Shown piece by piece: positions 45,720 through 53,533 of a DNA stretch of 64,000 bases. How positions within the stretch are numbered: the first letter of the stretch is position 1; each line of letters starts with the position of its first letter. The stretch comes from Clostridia bacterium (GTDB taxonomy: Bacteria > Bacillota > Clostridia > Christensenellales > Aristaeellaceae), in NCBI GenBank assembly GCA_017395685.1, contig JAFQOD010000018.1:59188-123187 (forward strand), read 5' to 3'. Under the pieces are notes generated by a model. The model searched no databases, was not told where the DNA came from, and saw only the letters and a program-made list of their open reading frames with translations. The translations under genes and the position numbers were made by a program.

Positions 45720-46697
45720 TCAGTTCAGTTTTTCGGTGATGGTTTCGCCGCTTTCGGTGGTTACGGTGACCACACTGCCGTCAGTGGCGATGCTGATATG
45801 CCCTGCATCGCCGGTGCAGTACTGGTGAATGCTGAACTCCCTGAGCAGATTCCTGATCAGCCCCCAGCTGTTGTGGGCAGTGTAGACAGCGATGACGGGC
45901 AGCACCGCATCCATGAATTCGGGGGTGTTGGATGTCTCTGTGATGCCGTGATGGCTGACCTTGAACAGAGTGGATTCCAGCTGATCGATCCCATACAGAT
46001 CGAGGATTTGCTTTTCCGCCCATATTTCGATATCGCCGCCGGTCAGAAAGGAAAAATCGCCGTAGGTGAAGCGCATCACGCAGGAGTGGTTGTTCTGCAG
46101 CCGGCCCATGGAGACGGGATCATTGAGGTCAGCCAGATCATTTTCCAGGATAACGCTCATGGCCGCCAGCTGCTCATCCATGGACAGGTCGCTGTCGGGC
46201 AGGGGCCAAAGCACCTCCATGTGCACATCGCCAAAATCCATGCTGTCGCCGGCGCGAAGCCGCTCCTCTGTCAGGCCAAGACGGCGGAGGGTTTTGAAGT
46301 AATCGGGCACCTGAATGGCATTGCCAATCTCCGGGCTCCAGTTGGCGCCCATGACCCGGCCGAAGGTAAAGTGCTCAGCCAGGCTGGCAAAGCCGCCGGC
46401 ATGGTCGTCATGATGATGGCTGTTGACAAAGTAATCGATGTGATCCTTTACGCCCAGGCTGTGCAGCCAGTCTGCCACGGTCTCATAAGCGGGCATGCGG
46501 GCGGTATCAATGAGCATGGTTTCTCCATTGGGAAAGCGGATGAAGGTGCAGTCACCGCAGTTGGAATAGATATCCTTCACCACAGGAGAGGTGTTGACGA
46601 AGTGAATTTCCAGCTGTCCTTCACCCTCTGCCAGGGCGGGAGCGCACAGGGAGAAGCACAGGATGAGTGAAAGCAGAAAAATGAGCAATCTTTTCAT
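45720..46697 (-). CDS. Secreted MBL-fold hydrolase, array member 2 (subgroup A)
   Basis: 325 residues; signal peptide MKRLLIFLLSLILCFSLCAPALAE. Metal motif SHHHDDH; TGGD at the usual TGD position keeps the aspartate; SHHGI follows. It shares FGRVMGANWSPEIGNAIQ and LWPLPDSDLSMDEQ with members 1 and 9. An insert DLADLNDPVSMGRLQNN before the core strand is longer than in member 1. Spaced 24 bp from member 1. Confidence 0.85.
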   Translation of the reverse strand: MKRLLIFLLSLILCFSLCAPALAEGEGQLEIHFVNTSPVVKDIYSNCGDCTFIRFPNGETMLIDTARMPAYETVADWLHSLGVKDHIDYFVNSHHHDDHAGGFASLAEHFTFGRVMGANWSPEIGNAIQVPDYFKTLRRLGLTEERLRAGDSMDFGDVHMEVLWPLPDSDLSMDEQLAAMSVILENDLADLNDPVSMGRLQNNHSCVMRFTYGDFSFLTGGDIEIWAEKQILDLYGIDQLESTLFKVSHHGITETSNTPEFMDAVLPVIAVYTAHNSWGLIRNLLREFSIHQYCTGDAGHISIATDGSVVTVTTESGETITEKLN

Positions 46698-46711
46698 GGG
46701 AGGTCTTTCCT

Positions 46712-47659
46712 TTACTCAAACTCGGTCAGGTCGAATAATTCGCCGGGGGCGCCCTTTTCCGGAAGGGCCTGCACATGGGTACCGTCGGTCACGATGGTGA
46801 TGTGGCCATGATTGCCGGTGATGTAGTTTTCAAAGCAGTGGGTTTTGAGGTATTTCAATGTGGTGGGGCACCAGTATTGGGGCGCGGTGGTTACGGAAAT
46901 GATGGGCTCCAGCGCCTCTACATAGTCCTCCAGAGGCGTGGTGTAGGAACTGCCGTGGTGGTTCATTTTATAGAAGCTGATGCCGCCGAGGCTGTCGGGG
47001 TCATTCTGTAGCAGATACTCCTGGGAAATGGGCTCCGTATCGCCGGTCCACATGGAGGAGAACAGGCCGTAATCCATACGGAATACAAGGCTGTAAATGT
47101 TCAGCATGTTTGCGTCCGCCTGACCGAAGGGATCCTTGTCCAGATCGGGCTGATCGGGCAGGGGCCAGAGCACCTTGATATGCACGTCGCCGATATCCAG
47201 GGTATCGCCGGCGCGGAGCCTGTTGGTGGCAAGGTTGTAATCGCTGAGGGCGTTAAAGTAATCAAAGTGGGTGCCCACATTGAATTTTCCCCACTGAGGT
47301 TCATAAATGGCGCCGAAGGTGTAGCCCGCATCCAGCAGGTTCCGCACGCCGCCCACGTGATCCTGATGATAATGGGTCAGAATGAGATAATCGACGGCCT
47401 TGGGCGCACCGATGGCATTCAGCCAGTTGATAACATTCTCAGTCATGAAATCGAAGCTGGTATCGATCATCATGGTCTGGCCGCCGGGCAGGAAGAGAAA
47501 GAAGCAATCCTGGCTGCCGATGGAATGATCGCCGTTCATAAAGGGCGTGTGATCAAAGATGTGGATTTTCATTTCCGGGGCGGCATCCTCCGCAAGGGCG
47601 GGGAGAAACATGGAAAGGGCGAACGCCAGGGCAATGACAAGCGTAATCAGTTTCTTCAT
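46712..47659 (-). CDS. Secreted MBL-fold hydrolase, array member 3 (subgroup B)
   Basis: 315 residues from the ATG at 47659 (site AAAGGAGATATTACC). Signal peptide ends near LPALAED. Motifs THYHQDH, WTGDTEP and NHHGSS. Subgroup B marks: IFDHTPFM, QDCFFLFLPGG and YTFGAIYEPQWG, shared with member 4. It is 14 bp from member 2. Confidence 0.85.
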   Translation of the reverse strand: MKKLITLVIALAFALSMFLPALAEDAAPEMKIHIFDHTPFMNGDHSIGSQDCFFLFLPGGQTMMIDTSFDFMTENVINWLNAIGAPKAVDYLILTHYHQDHVGGVRNLLDAGYTFGAIYEPQWGKFNVGTHFDYFNALSDYNLATNRLRAGDTLDIGDVHIKVLWPLPDQPDLDKDPFGQADANMLNIYSLVFRMDYGLFSSMWTGDTEPISQEYLLQNDPDSLGGISFYKMNHHGSSYTTPLEDYVEALEPIISVTTAPQYWCPTTLKYLKTHCFENYITGNHGHITIVTDGTHVQALPEKGAPGELFDLTEFE

Positions 47660-47685
47660 GGTAATATCTCCTTTATTCATGTTCC

Positions 47686-48528
47686 TTAGTCAAGGGTAAA
47701 GAGCTGGCCCTGACCGCCTTTTTCGGTGAAGGCCTGCATGGTTTTGCCGTCGGTTGCAATGCGGATGTGCCCTTCTTTGCCGGTGAGGTAGCGCTCCCTG
47801 CCGTAGGCGTCCAGATACCCGCGGGTGACGGGGCACCAATAGGCGGGCGCCATGGTGACGGTGACCAGGGGAGCAGTGAGGGCCATGAACGCCTCACGGG
47901 GGGTGGAATAAGAGCTGCCGTGGTGCATCATTTTCAGAAGAGAAATGCCGCGCAGCTTCTCCGGGCAGCGGGAAAGCAGCCAATCCTGGGAAATGCCATC
48001 GGAATCCCCTGTGAGCAGGGCGGTGAAATTGCCCCAGGTCATCTTTACCAGCAGGCTGAAAATGTTGGCTGCATAGTCGTCTCTGTCGTAGTCCGGGGAG
48101 TCCGGCGCATCCGGCAGGGGCCAGAGCACCTGGAAGAATACGCCGCCCAGCGTGAAGGAATCGCCTGCCCGCAGCCGTGTCTCCCGCAGCCCGTAATCCT
48201 TCAGGGCCTGAAAATAGTCCGGGTGGATATTGCAGTTTTTCAGTCCCCAGACAGGGCTGTAAATCACTCCGAAGGTATAGCCCGCCTCCAAAAGGGCGCG
48301 GAAGCCGCCGATATGATCACTGTGATAATGGCTGATGACCAGCACGTCGATGGCCTTGGGCGCACCGATGGAGGCCAGCCAATTGAGCGTACGGGACGCA
48401 GTGAAATCGAATCCTGTATCTACCAGCATGGTTTTTCCTTCGGGCAGGAAAAGGAAGGCACAGTCCTGCGCACCGCCGCGCCAGTCCTTGGGCATGGCAG
48501 GGTTGTGGTCAAAAAAATGAATATCCAT
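47686..48528 (-). CDS. MBL-fold hydrolase without signal peptide, array member 4 (subgroup B)
   Basis: 280 residues; start ATG after GGGAGGATCGT leaves no room for a signal peptide. Motifs SHYHSDH, LTGDSDG and MHHGSS are intact. It parallels member 3 (FFDHNPAMPKDWRGGAQDCA, YTFGVIYSPVWG) but starts at the beta-lactamase core, so it looks cytoplasmic. Confidence 0.84.
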   Translation of the reverse strand: MDIHFFDHNPAMPKDWRGGAQDCAFLFLPEGKTMLVDTGFDFTASRTLNWLASIGAPKAIDVLVISHYHSDHIGGFRALLEAGYTFGVIYSPVWGLKNCNIHPDYFQALKDYGLRETRLRAGDSFTLGGVFFQVLWPLPDAPDSPDYDRDDYAANIFSLLVKMTWGNFTALLTGDSDGISQDWLLSRCPEKLRGISLLKMMHHGSSYSTPREAFMALTAPLVTVTMAPAYWCPVTRGYLDAYGRERYLTGKEGHIRIATDGKTMQAFTEKGGQGQLFTLD

Positions 48529-48551
48529 ACGATCCTCCCGTCAAGGTTGCG

Positions 48552-49475
48552 TTATAGATCAAAACGCCGGGAAACGGACTTCTCTTTTCCCCAGGCAGCG
48601 GTGAGGGTGTGCCCGTCGGTAGCGAGGGTGATTTCTCCGTCCACGCCGGTGACCAGATCCAGCGCGCCCACTTCCTCCAGCGCTTTCTTTTCCCAGGGGG
48701 CCCAACGTCCATCGCCCAGGGCAATGGACATGCGCGGGCGTACCGTACGGATGTAGGCGGGCATACCGCTGGTCTGCACATAGTGGTGCGGGATCTTGGT
48801 TACAGTGGCGTGAAGCTTTTCTGGCGAGTAATGATCCAGCAGGAATTGCTCGGTTTCCATGTGCATGTCGCCTGTGAACAGCATGGAAAAGCTGCCATAG
48901 GTCAGGCGGAATACATTGCTGAAGATGTTGCCCATCTCGCCCCGGAGGGTGCAGAAATTCTCCTTCTGGAAGGAGAGTGCCTCGGGGGTCATGTCAGGCC
49001 AGGCGGTGAGGGGCTTTTCATACATGGAGCGGATGAGCGCGTCGTTGCACTCGTCCTGCATGTCGGGGAAGGGGAACAGCACCTCGATGTGCACATCGCC
49101 CACGTCCATGGTATCGCCTGCGCGCATGCGCCGCTCCGTGCAGCCCACAGCGCGGATATGCTGCTGATAGCCCTCGTCAAACGTCCGGTCGAACTGGGGC
49201 CCCAGGTAGTGCAGTACGGGGATCTCCCGGGCGATCTGCGCAATTGAGCCAACGTGATCGATGTGATAATGACTGGCCCAGAACCAATCGATTTTCTCAA
49301 CACCCAGGGAACGCAGCCATGCCGTAATATGCCCTGCGTACTCCGGAAGGCTGGAATCCACCAGCATGGTTTCACCGGTGGGGAATGCGATCAGGCTGCA
49401 GTCCCCATGGGCGCCGGGCCTGATCTGATGGGGCCGCATGTCCAAGAAATAGATTTTCAGCGGGATGATAGACAT
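48552..49475 (-). CDS. MBL-fold hydrolase without signal peptide, array member 5 (subgroup C)
   Basis: 307 residues; ATG 8 nt after AAAGGAGG, no signal peptide. Motifs SHYHIDH and FTGDMHM; the late motif is PHHY rather than HHG. Subgroup C marks: GAHGDCSLIAFPTGETMLVDSS, ending LPEYAGH, and WASHYHIDHVGSI, shared with member 6. Confidence 0.84.
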   Translation of the reverse strand: MSIIPLKIYFLDMRPHQIRPGAHGDCSLIAFPTGETMLVDSSLPEYAGHITAWLRSLGVEKIDWFWASHYHIDHVGSIAQIAREIPVLHYLGPQFDRTFDEGYQQHIRAVGCTERRMRAGDTMDVGDVHIEVLFPFPDMQDECNDALIRSMYEKPLTAWPDMTPEALSFQKENFCTLRGEMGNIFSNVFRLTYGSFSMLFTGDMHMETEQFLLDHYSPEKLHATVTKIPHHYVQTSGMPAYIRTVRPRMSIALGDGRWAPWEKKALEEVGALDLVTGVDGEITLATDGHTLTAAWGKEKSVSRRFDL

Positions 49476-49491
49476 GGAAGCCCCTCCTTTA

Positions 49492-50511
49492 TCAGAAACC
49501 GTCGATGGTTTCGGTTACGCGCTCGTCGATGCCGTAGGTCACGTCCAGCACCTCGCCGTCGGTGACGAACTCAATATTGCCGTCAAGGCCGGTTACCAGA
49601 TCGAGCATGACCAGTTCCCGGATGGCCTTCTGCCCCCAGGAATTCCAGCGGCCGTCGCCCAGCGCCACGGAAATCCAGGGCTCCACCGTATCGATGAAGG
49701 CGGGCATGCAGCTGGTATCCACGAAGTGATGGGGCACCTTGAGCACAGTGGAATAAAGCTCATCCGCAGTGTAATGATCCAGCAGGTATTGCTCGCTCTC
49801 CATGTGGATATCGCCGGTGAAGAGCATGGAAAAATTCTTGTAGCTGAGCTTGAAGGTGGTGCAGAATACATTGCCCATTTCGCCCTGCTTCACACAGTAG
49901 TTATCCTTCTGGTGTTTGTAGGCCTCCTCAGTCATTTCGGGATAAGCAGGGAGGGGAATATTGTACACCTGATCAATCAGCGCCTGATCGCACACATCCT
50001 GCAGCTCCTGATAGGGATAGAGTACCTCAATATGCACATCCCCGATATCCAGGGTATCGCCCTCACGCATGCGCTGCTCATCAATTTTCTTCATTTGAAG
50101 GAAGTGCTGATAATCCGGGCTCTGATAGGCGATGTCAAACTGAGGACCAAGATAGTTTTCCACAGGAATGAAGTCCGCCAGGAGCTGAATGCTGCCCACA
50201 TGGTCAATGTGATAATGGCTGGCCCAGAAATAATCCAGCTTCGTCACGCCCAATTCGCGCAGCCAGTTGAGGATGGTCAGGGCATATTCAGGGCGGCTGG
50301 AATCCACCAGCATGGTTTCACCGGTGGGGAAGACGATCAGGCTGCAGTCCCCATGGCTGCCGGCCCCGACCTGAACAGGCTTGAGATTGATACAATAAAT
50401 CTGCAGCTTGCCGGCGTTTTTTTCCAGCAGGGTGGACTCCTCCGCCAGGGCGGGCACAAGCAGGGAGAGGAATAGCAAGAAAGCCAAGAATGCGGCGGTC
50501 AGCTTACGCAT
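49492..50511 (-). CDS. Secreted MBL-fold hydrolase, array member 6 (subgroup C)
   Basis: 339 residues; signal peptide MRKLTAAFLAFLLFLSLLVPALAEE. Motifs SHYHIDH, FTGDIHM and PHHF (not HHG). It is the secreted counterpart of member 5 with the same HGDCSLIVFPTGETMLVDSS core and LLDHYTADELYSTVLKVPHH ending. Confidence 0.85.
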   Translation of the reverse strand: MRKLTAAFLAFLLFLSLLVPALAEESTLLEKNAGKLQIYCINLKPVQVGAGSHGDCSLIVFPTGETMLVDSSRPEYALTILNWLRELGVTKLDYFWASHYHIDHVGSIQLLADFIPVENYLGPQFDIAYQSPDYQHFLQMKKIDEQRMREGDTLDIGDVHIEVLYPYQELQDVCDQALIDQVYNIPLPAYPEMTEEAYKHQKDNYCVKQGEMGNVFCTTFKLSYKNFSMLFTGDIHMESEQYLLDHYTADELYSTVLKVPHHFVDTSCMPAFIDTVEPWISVALGDGRWNSWGQKAIRELVMLDLVTGLDGNIEFVTDGEVLDVTYGIDERVTETIDGF

Positions 50512-50539
50512 AGGGGAATCCTCCTTTATCCACTAAAAA

Positions 50540-51460
50540 TCAGGGAAGTTCGAAGATCTCGGGCTCCCGGGTTTCACAGGTGATGGTCATGGTCTTGCCG
50601 TCGGTGACAAGATCCACATGGCCGTCCTCGCCCACGATGTAGTGCACCATGCTGATACGCTTGATGCGCTCGGTAGCGTTTTTGCCGTAAATCCAGCGGG
50701 CAAAGGAAAGGGAAGCGTAGGGCTCGATGGTGTCCAGGAAAATCTGGGAGTTACCGTCATCATTGCCGTGATGAGCGGCTTTATAGAAAGAGGACATCAT
50801 GCGGTCGCCGTGGAGAGCGACGATCTCGGCCTCGCTGCGTTCAAGCACGTCAGCGGCAAACAGGGCGGTAAAATCACCGTAGATCATCTGGAATACCAGG
50901 GAATGCTCGTTCAGCTCCTTGCTGTCCATATTTTCCATGGAGCTGGGCACATCATCCGGAAGAGGCCACAGCACATCGATGACTACATCGCCGATGGTGA
51001 GGGAATCGCCGGAGCGCAGCACCTTTTCTTCAATTGTTTTGCCCCATACCATGGCAATGAAATCCAGATCGACGCCGATATTGTTGTCGCCCCAGCCGTT
51101 GGTGTAATATTCGCCGAAGGTGTAGCCGGCCTTCATCAGATCATCCACGGTGCCGGTGTGATCCTGATGATAATGAGTGCCGATAAAGTAATCGATGTGT
51201 TTCGTATCCCCGATGTGGGATTCCAGCCAGGCGATGGTGTGGCTGGGGTCGATATCCAGGCCGGAATCGATGAGCATGAGCTGCCCGTTGGGAAGCTCTG
51301 CCAGGGTGCAGTCACCGTGAACATAGGGTTCGGGGCACACGGGACGCTGGTTGAGGAAGTGGAGCTTCAGCTCAGGGGCGGCCTCACTTTCTGCGAAAGC
51401 AGGAACATACAGGGAGAAGGCCATTATGATAACCAGAAGCAGAGAGGCGAACTTGCGCAT
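50540..51460 (-). CDS. Secreted MBL-fold hydrolase, array member 7 (subgroup D)
   Basis: 306 residues; signal peptide ends near VPAFAES. Motifs THYHQDH, AAD in place of TGD (LFAADVLE, aspartate kept) and AHHGND. Subgroup D marks: FLNQRPVCPEPYVHGDCTL, YTFGEYYTNGWGDNNI and FARWIYGKNATERIKR, shared with member 8. Confidence 0.85.
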   Translation of the reverse strand: MRKFASLLLVIIMAFSLYVPAFAESEAAPELKLHFLNQRPVCPEPYVHGDCTLAELPNGQLMLIDSGLDIDPSHTIAWLESHIGDTKHIDYFIGTHYHQDHTGTVDDLMKAGYTFGEYYTNGWGDNNIGVDLDFIAMVWGKTIEEKVLRSGDSLTIGDVVIDVLWPLPDDVPSSMENMDSKELNEHSLVFQMIYGDFTALFAADVLERSEAEIVALHGDRMMSSFYKAAHHGNDDGNSQIFLDTIEPYASLSFARWIYGKNATERIKRISMVHYIVGEDGHVDLVTDGKTMTITCETREPEIFELP

Positions 51461-51491
51461 ATCAGAATCCTCCTTGATATTTTAGATTTAA

Positions 51492-52319
51492 TTACAGTTT
51501 ATAGATCTTGGGTGGGAAGTTCTCACTGGATACTGTGAAAGTTTTTCCGTCTGTAACAAGCTCCACATTGCCATCTTCGCCCACGATAAAATGCTTGTCT
51601 GTGAGGCTGCGGATGCGGGCGGTGGCGTTCTTGCCGTAGACCCAGCGGCCGAAGGCAAGGGAGACGATAGGGCGGACTGCATCCAGGAAATCCTGGGAGT
51701 TGGAATCGTCATTGCCATGATGCCCTGCCTTGAGGAAGCTGGAGGGGAGCTTTTCACGATGCATTGCCAGCACGCCGGCTTCGCCTTCATGAAGCACATC
51801 TGCGGTGAAGAGGGCGGAGAAGCTGCCGTAGGTTGTTTTGAACATCAGCCCATAGGTGTTGAGCATTTTTGCGTCTGCTTCCATTTCCGGGGTTTCAGGA
51901 GCGTCCGGGCGGGGCCAGAGCACCTCGAACTTGGCGCCGGAAACGCTGAAGGAATCGCCTGAGCGCAGCACGGTTTCTTCCAGACCGGCTTTCTTGAGCC
52001 CTTCAAAGAAGTCGGGGTCAGCATTGCAGTTATTCCTGCCCCAGCCGGAGGTAAGGACCTTTCCGAAGGTATACCCTGCTTCCACCAGCTCGTGAAAGAT
52101 TCCTACATGATCTGCGTGGTAGTGAGTCGCAACAAAATAGTCAATGTGGTCGGTCACGCCATGTGCCCGGAGCCACTGCAGGGTCAGGTAGTAGGTCATG
52201 TCGATACCCACGTCAATCAGCATGGTCTTTCCATCGGGAAAACGAATCAGCGTGGTATCTCCATGCACATAGGGGGCAGGGCATGCCGGAAATTGGTTGA
52301 GGAAGCTTATTTTCAGCAA
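51492..52319 (-). CDS. MBL-fold hydrolase without signal peptide, array member 8 (subgroup D)
   Basis: 275 residues, apparently from a TTG start after AAAGGA. No signal peptide. Motifs THYHADH, FTADVLH (TAD for TGD) and GHHGND. It parallels member 7 (FLNQFPACPAPYVHGDTTL, YTFGKVLTSGWGRNNC, FGRWVYGKNATARIRS). A 115-bp gap without recognisable signals separates it from member 9. Confidence 0.83.
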   Translation of the reverse strand: MLKISFLNQFPACPAPYVHGDTTLIRFPDGKTMLIDVGIDMTYYLTLQWLRAHGVTDHIDYFVATHYHADHVGIFHELVEAGYTFGKVLTSGWGRNNCNADPDFFEGLKKAGLEETVLRSGDSFSVSGAKFEVLWPRPDAPETPEMEADAKMLNTYGLMFKTTYGSFSALFTADVLHEGEAGVLAMHREKLPSSFLKAGHHGNDDSNSQDFLDAVRPIVSLAFGRWVYGKNATARIRSLTDKHFIVGEDGNVELVTDGKTFTVSSENFPPKIYKL

Positions 52320-52434
52320 AGAGACCGTTCCTTTCTTGCGGCACGTGCAAACATGGATACAGTGCCGTTGCGGTATGCGTTGCCGGGTAGCGGAAACAAT
52401 GGGCGAAGCCGCCGATGCGTTGACGCAGGGCAGA

Positions 52435-53421
52435 TCATTCGTAGGTTTCGATGGTGACAGGATCCGTGGCAGAGGAGCCGTAGGTCATCATTTCACCGTC
52501 GGTCACAAGGCCGAAATAGTCATGCTGATAGATAGGGAAAAAGTCCGCACCCACATAATTGCGGATTTTTTTCATGGAGAAATCATCCACCGTATGGGTC
52601 ATGCACAGGGTGACCCAGGGAAGCACCGTATCCAGGAATTCCGGTTCGCAGCCGTGCCAGGCATTGCCGTGGTGCTGGAGCTTCAGAAAGTCGCTTTCAA
52701 GCCCTTCCGAGCCGTAGAGGCTCATGAGCTCCATTTCGGTGGCCTTCTGGATATCGCCTGTGTACAGGGCGGAGAATTCACCGTATGTCAGGCGGAACAC
52801 CAGGGAGTGATTGTTGCCCATGGCGCCAAAACCGGTATCCACATCTGTATCAGCCATGGCGGCCAGCTGCTCATCCACGGTCAGGTCGCTGTCGGGCAGA
52901 GGCCAGAGCACCTCCATGCGTACCACGCCGATATCCAGCGTGTCGCCTGCGCGGAGCCGTTCCTCAGTCATATTCAGCCGCTCCAGGGCCTGGGCGTAGG
53001 TGCGGTTCTTATCCTGGGCTGCGATGCCCAGCTCCGGGCTCCAGTTGGCGCCCAGCACCCGGCCGAAGGTAAACTGTTCAGACAGGGCGGGAAAACCGCC
53101 CAGGTGGTCTTGGTGATGATGGGAGCAGATGAAATAATCGATGCGGTCGCCCACGCCCAGCTCCCGCAGCCATGCCGCAACCGCATCGGCAGCGCAACTC
53201 AGGCTGGCATCCACCAGCATGGTTTCACCCGTAGGGAATACAATCAAGGAGCAGTCGCCGTGGGATTTCATCCAGGCGGTGTACTCGCTCAGGTCACAGG
53301 CATAGATCTGCAGCTTCCCCATATTCTGCTGGATCAGGGAAGGCTCTTCCGCCAAGGCGGGTGCGGCCAGGGTTAACAGGAGAATAAGGCAGAGAAACAG
53401 AGATAGCACACGGTACAGCAT
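52435..53421 (-). CDS. Secreted MBL-fold hydrolase, array member 9 (subgroup A)
   Basis: 328 residues from the ATG at 53421 (site GGGAGGTATATCCC); a longer frame to 53499 has no site. Signal peptide ends near AAPALAEE. Motifs SHHHQDH, YTGDIQK and QHHGNA. It belongs with members 1 and 2 (FGRVLGANWSPELG, LWPLPDSDLTVDEQ). First MBL gene after the GH2 gene, 112 bp downstream of it. Confidence 0.85.
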   Translation of the reverse strand: MLYRVLSLFLCLILLLTLAAPALAEEPSLIQQNMGKLQIYACDLSEYTAWMKSHGDCSLIVFPTGETMLVDASLSCAADAVAAWLRELGVGDRIDYFICSHHHQDHLGGFPALSEQFTFGRVLGANWSPELGIAAQDKNRTYAQALERLNMTEERLRAGDTLDIGVVRMEVLWPLPDSDLTVDEQLAAMADTDVDTGFGAMGNNHSLVFRLTYGEFSALYTGDIQKATEMELMSLYGSEGLESDFLKLQHHGNAWHGCEPEFLDTVLPWVTLCMTHTVDDFSMKKIRNYVGADFFPIYQHDYFGLVTDGEMMTYGSSATDPVTIETYE

Positions 53422-53533
53422 GGGATATACCTCCCTGAAGCGGTTGATAAAGAATACCCGGAAAAAAGTGTGTAAGCGCTGCCTCTCTGCCGCAGGCATG
53501 CGATGCGGAGCGGCGATGGCCTGTAAAAAAGCC

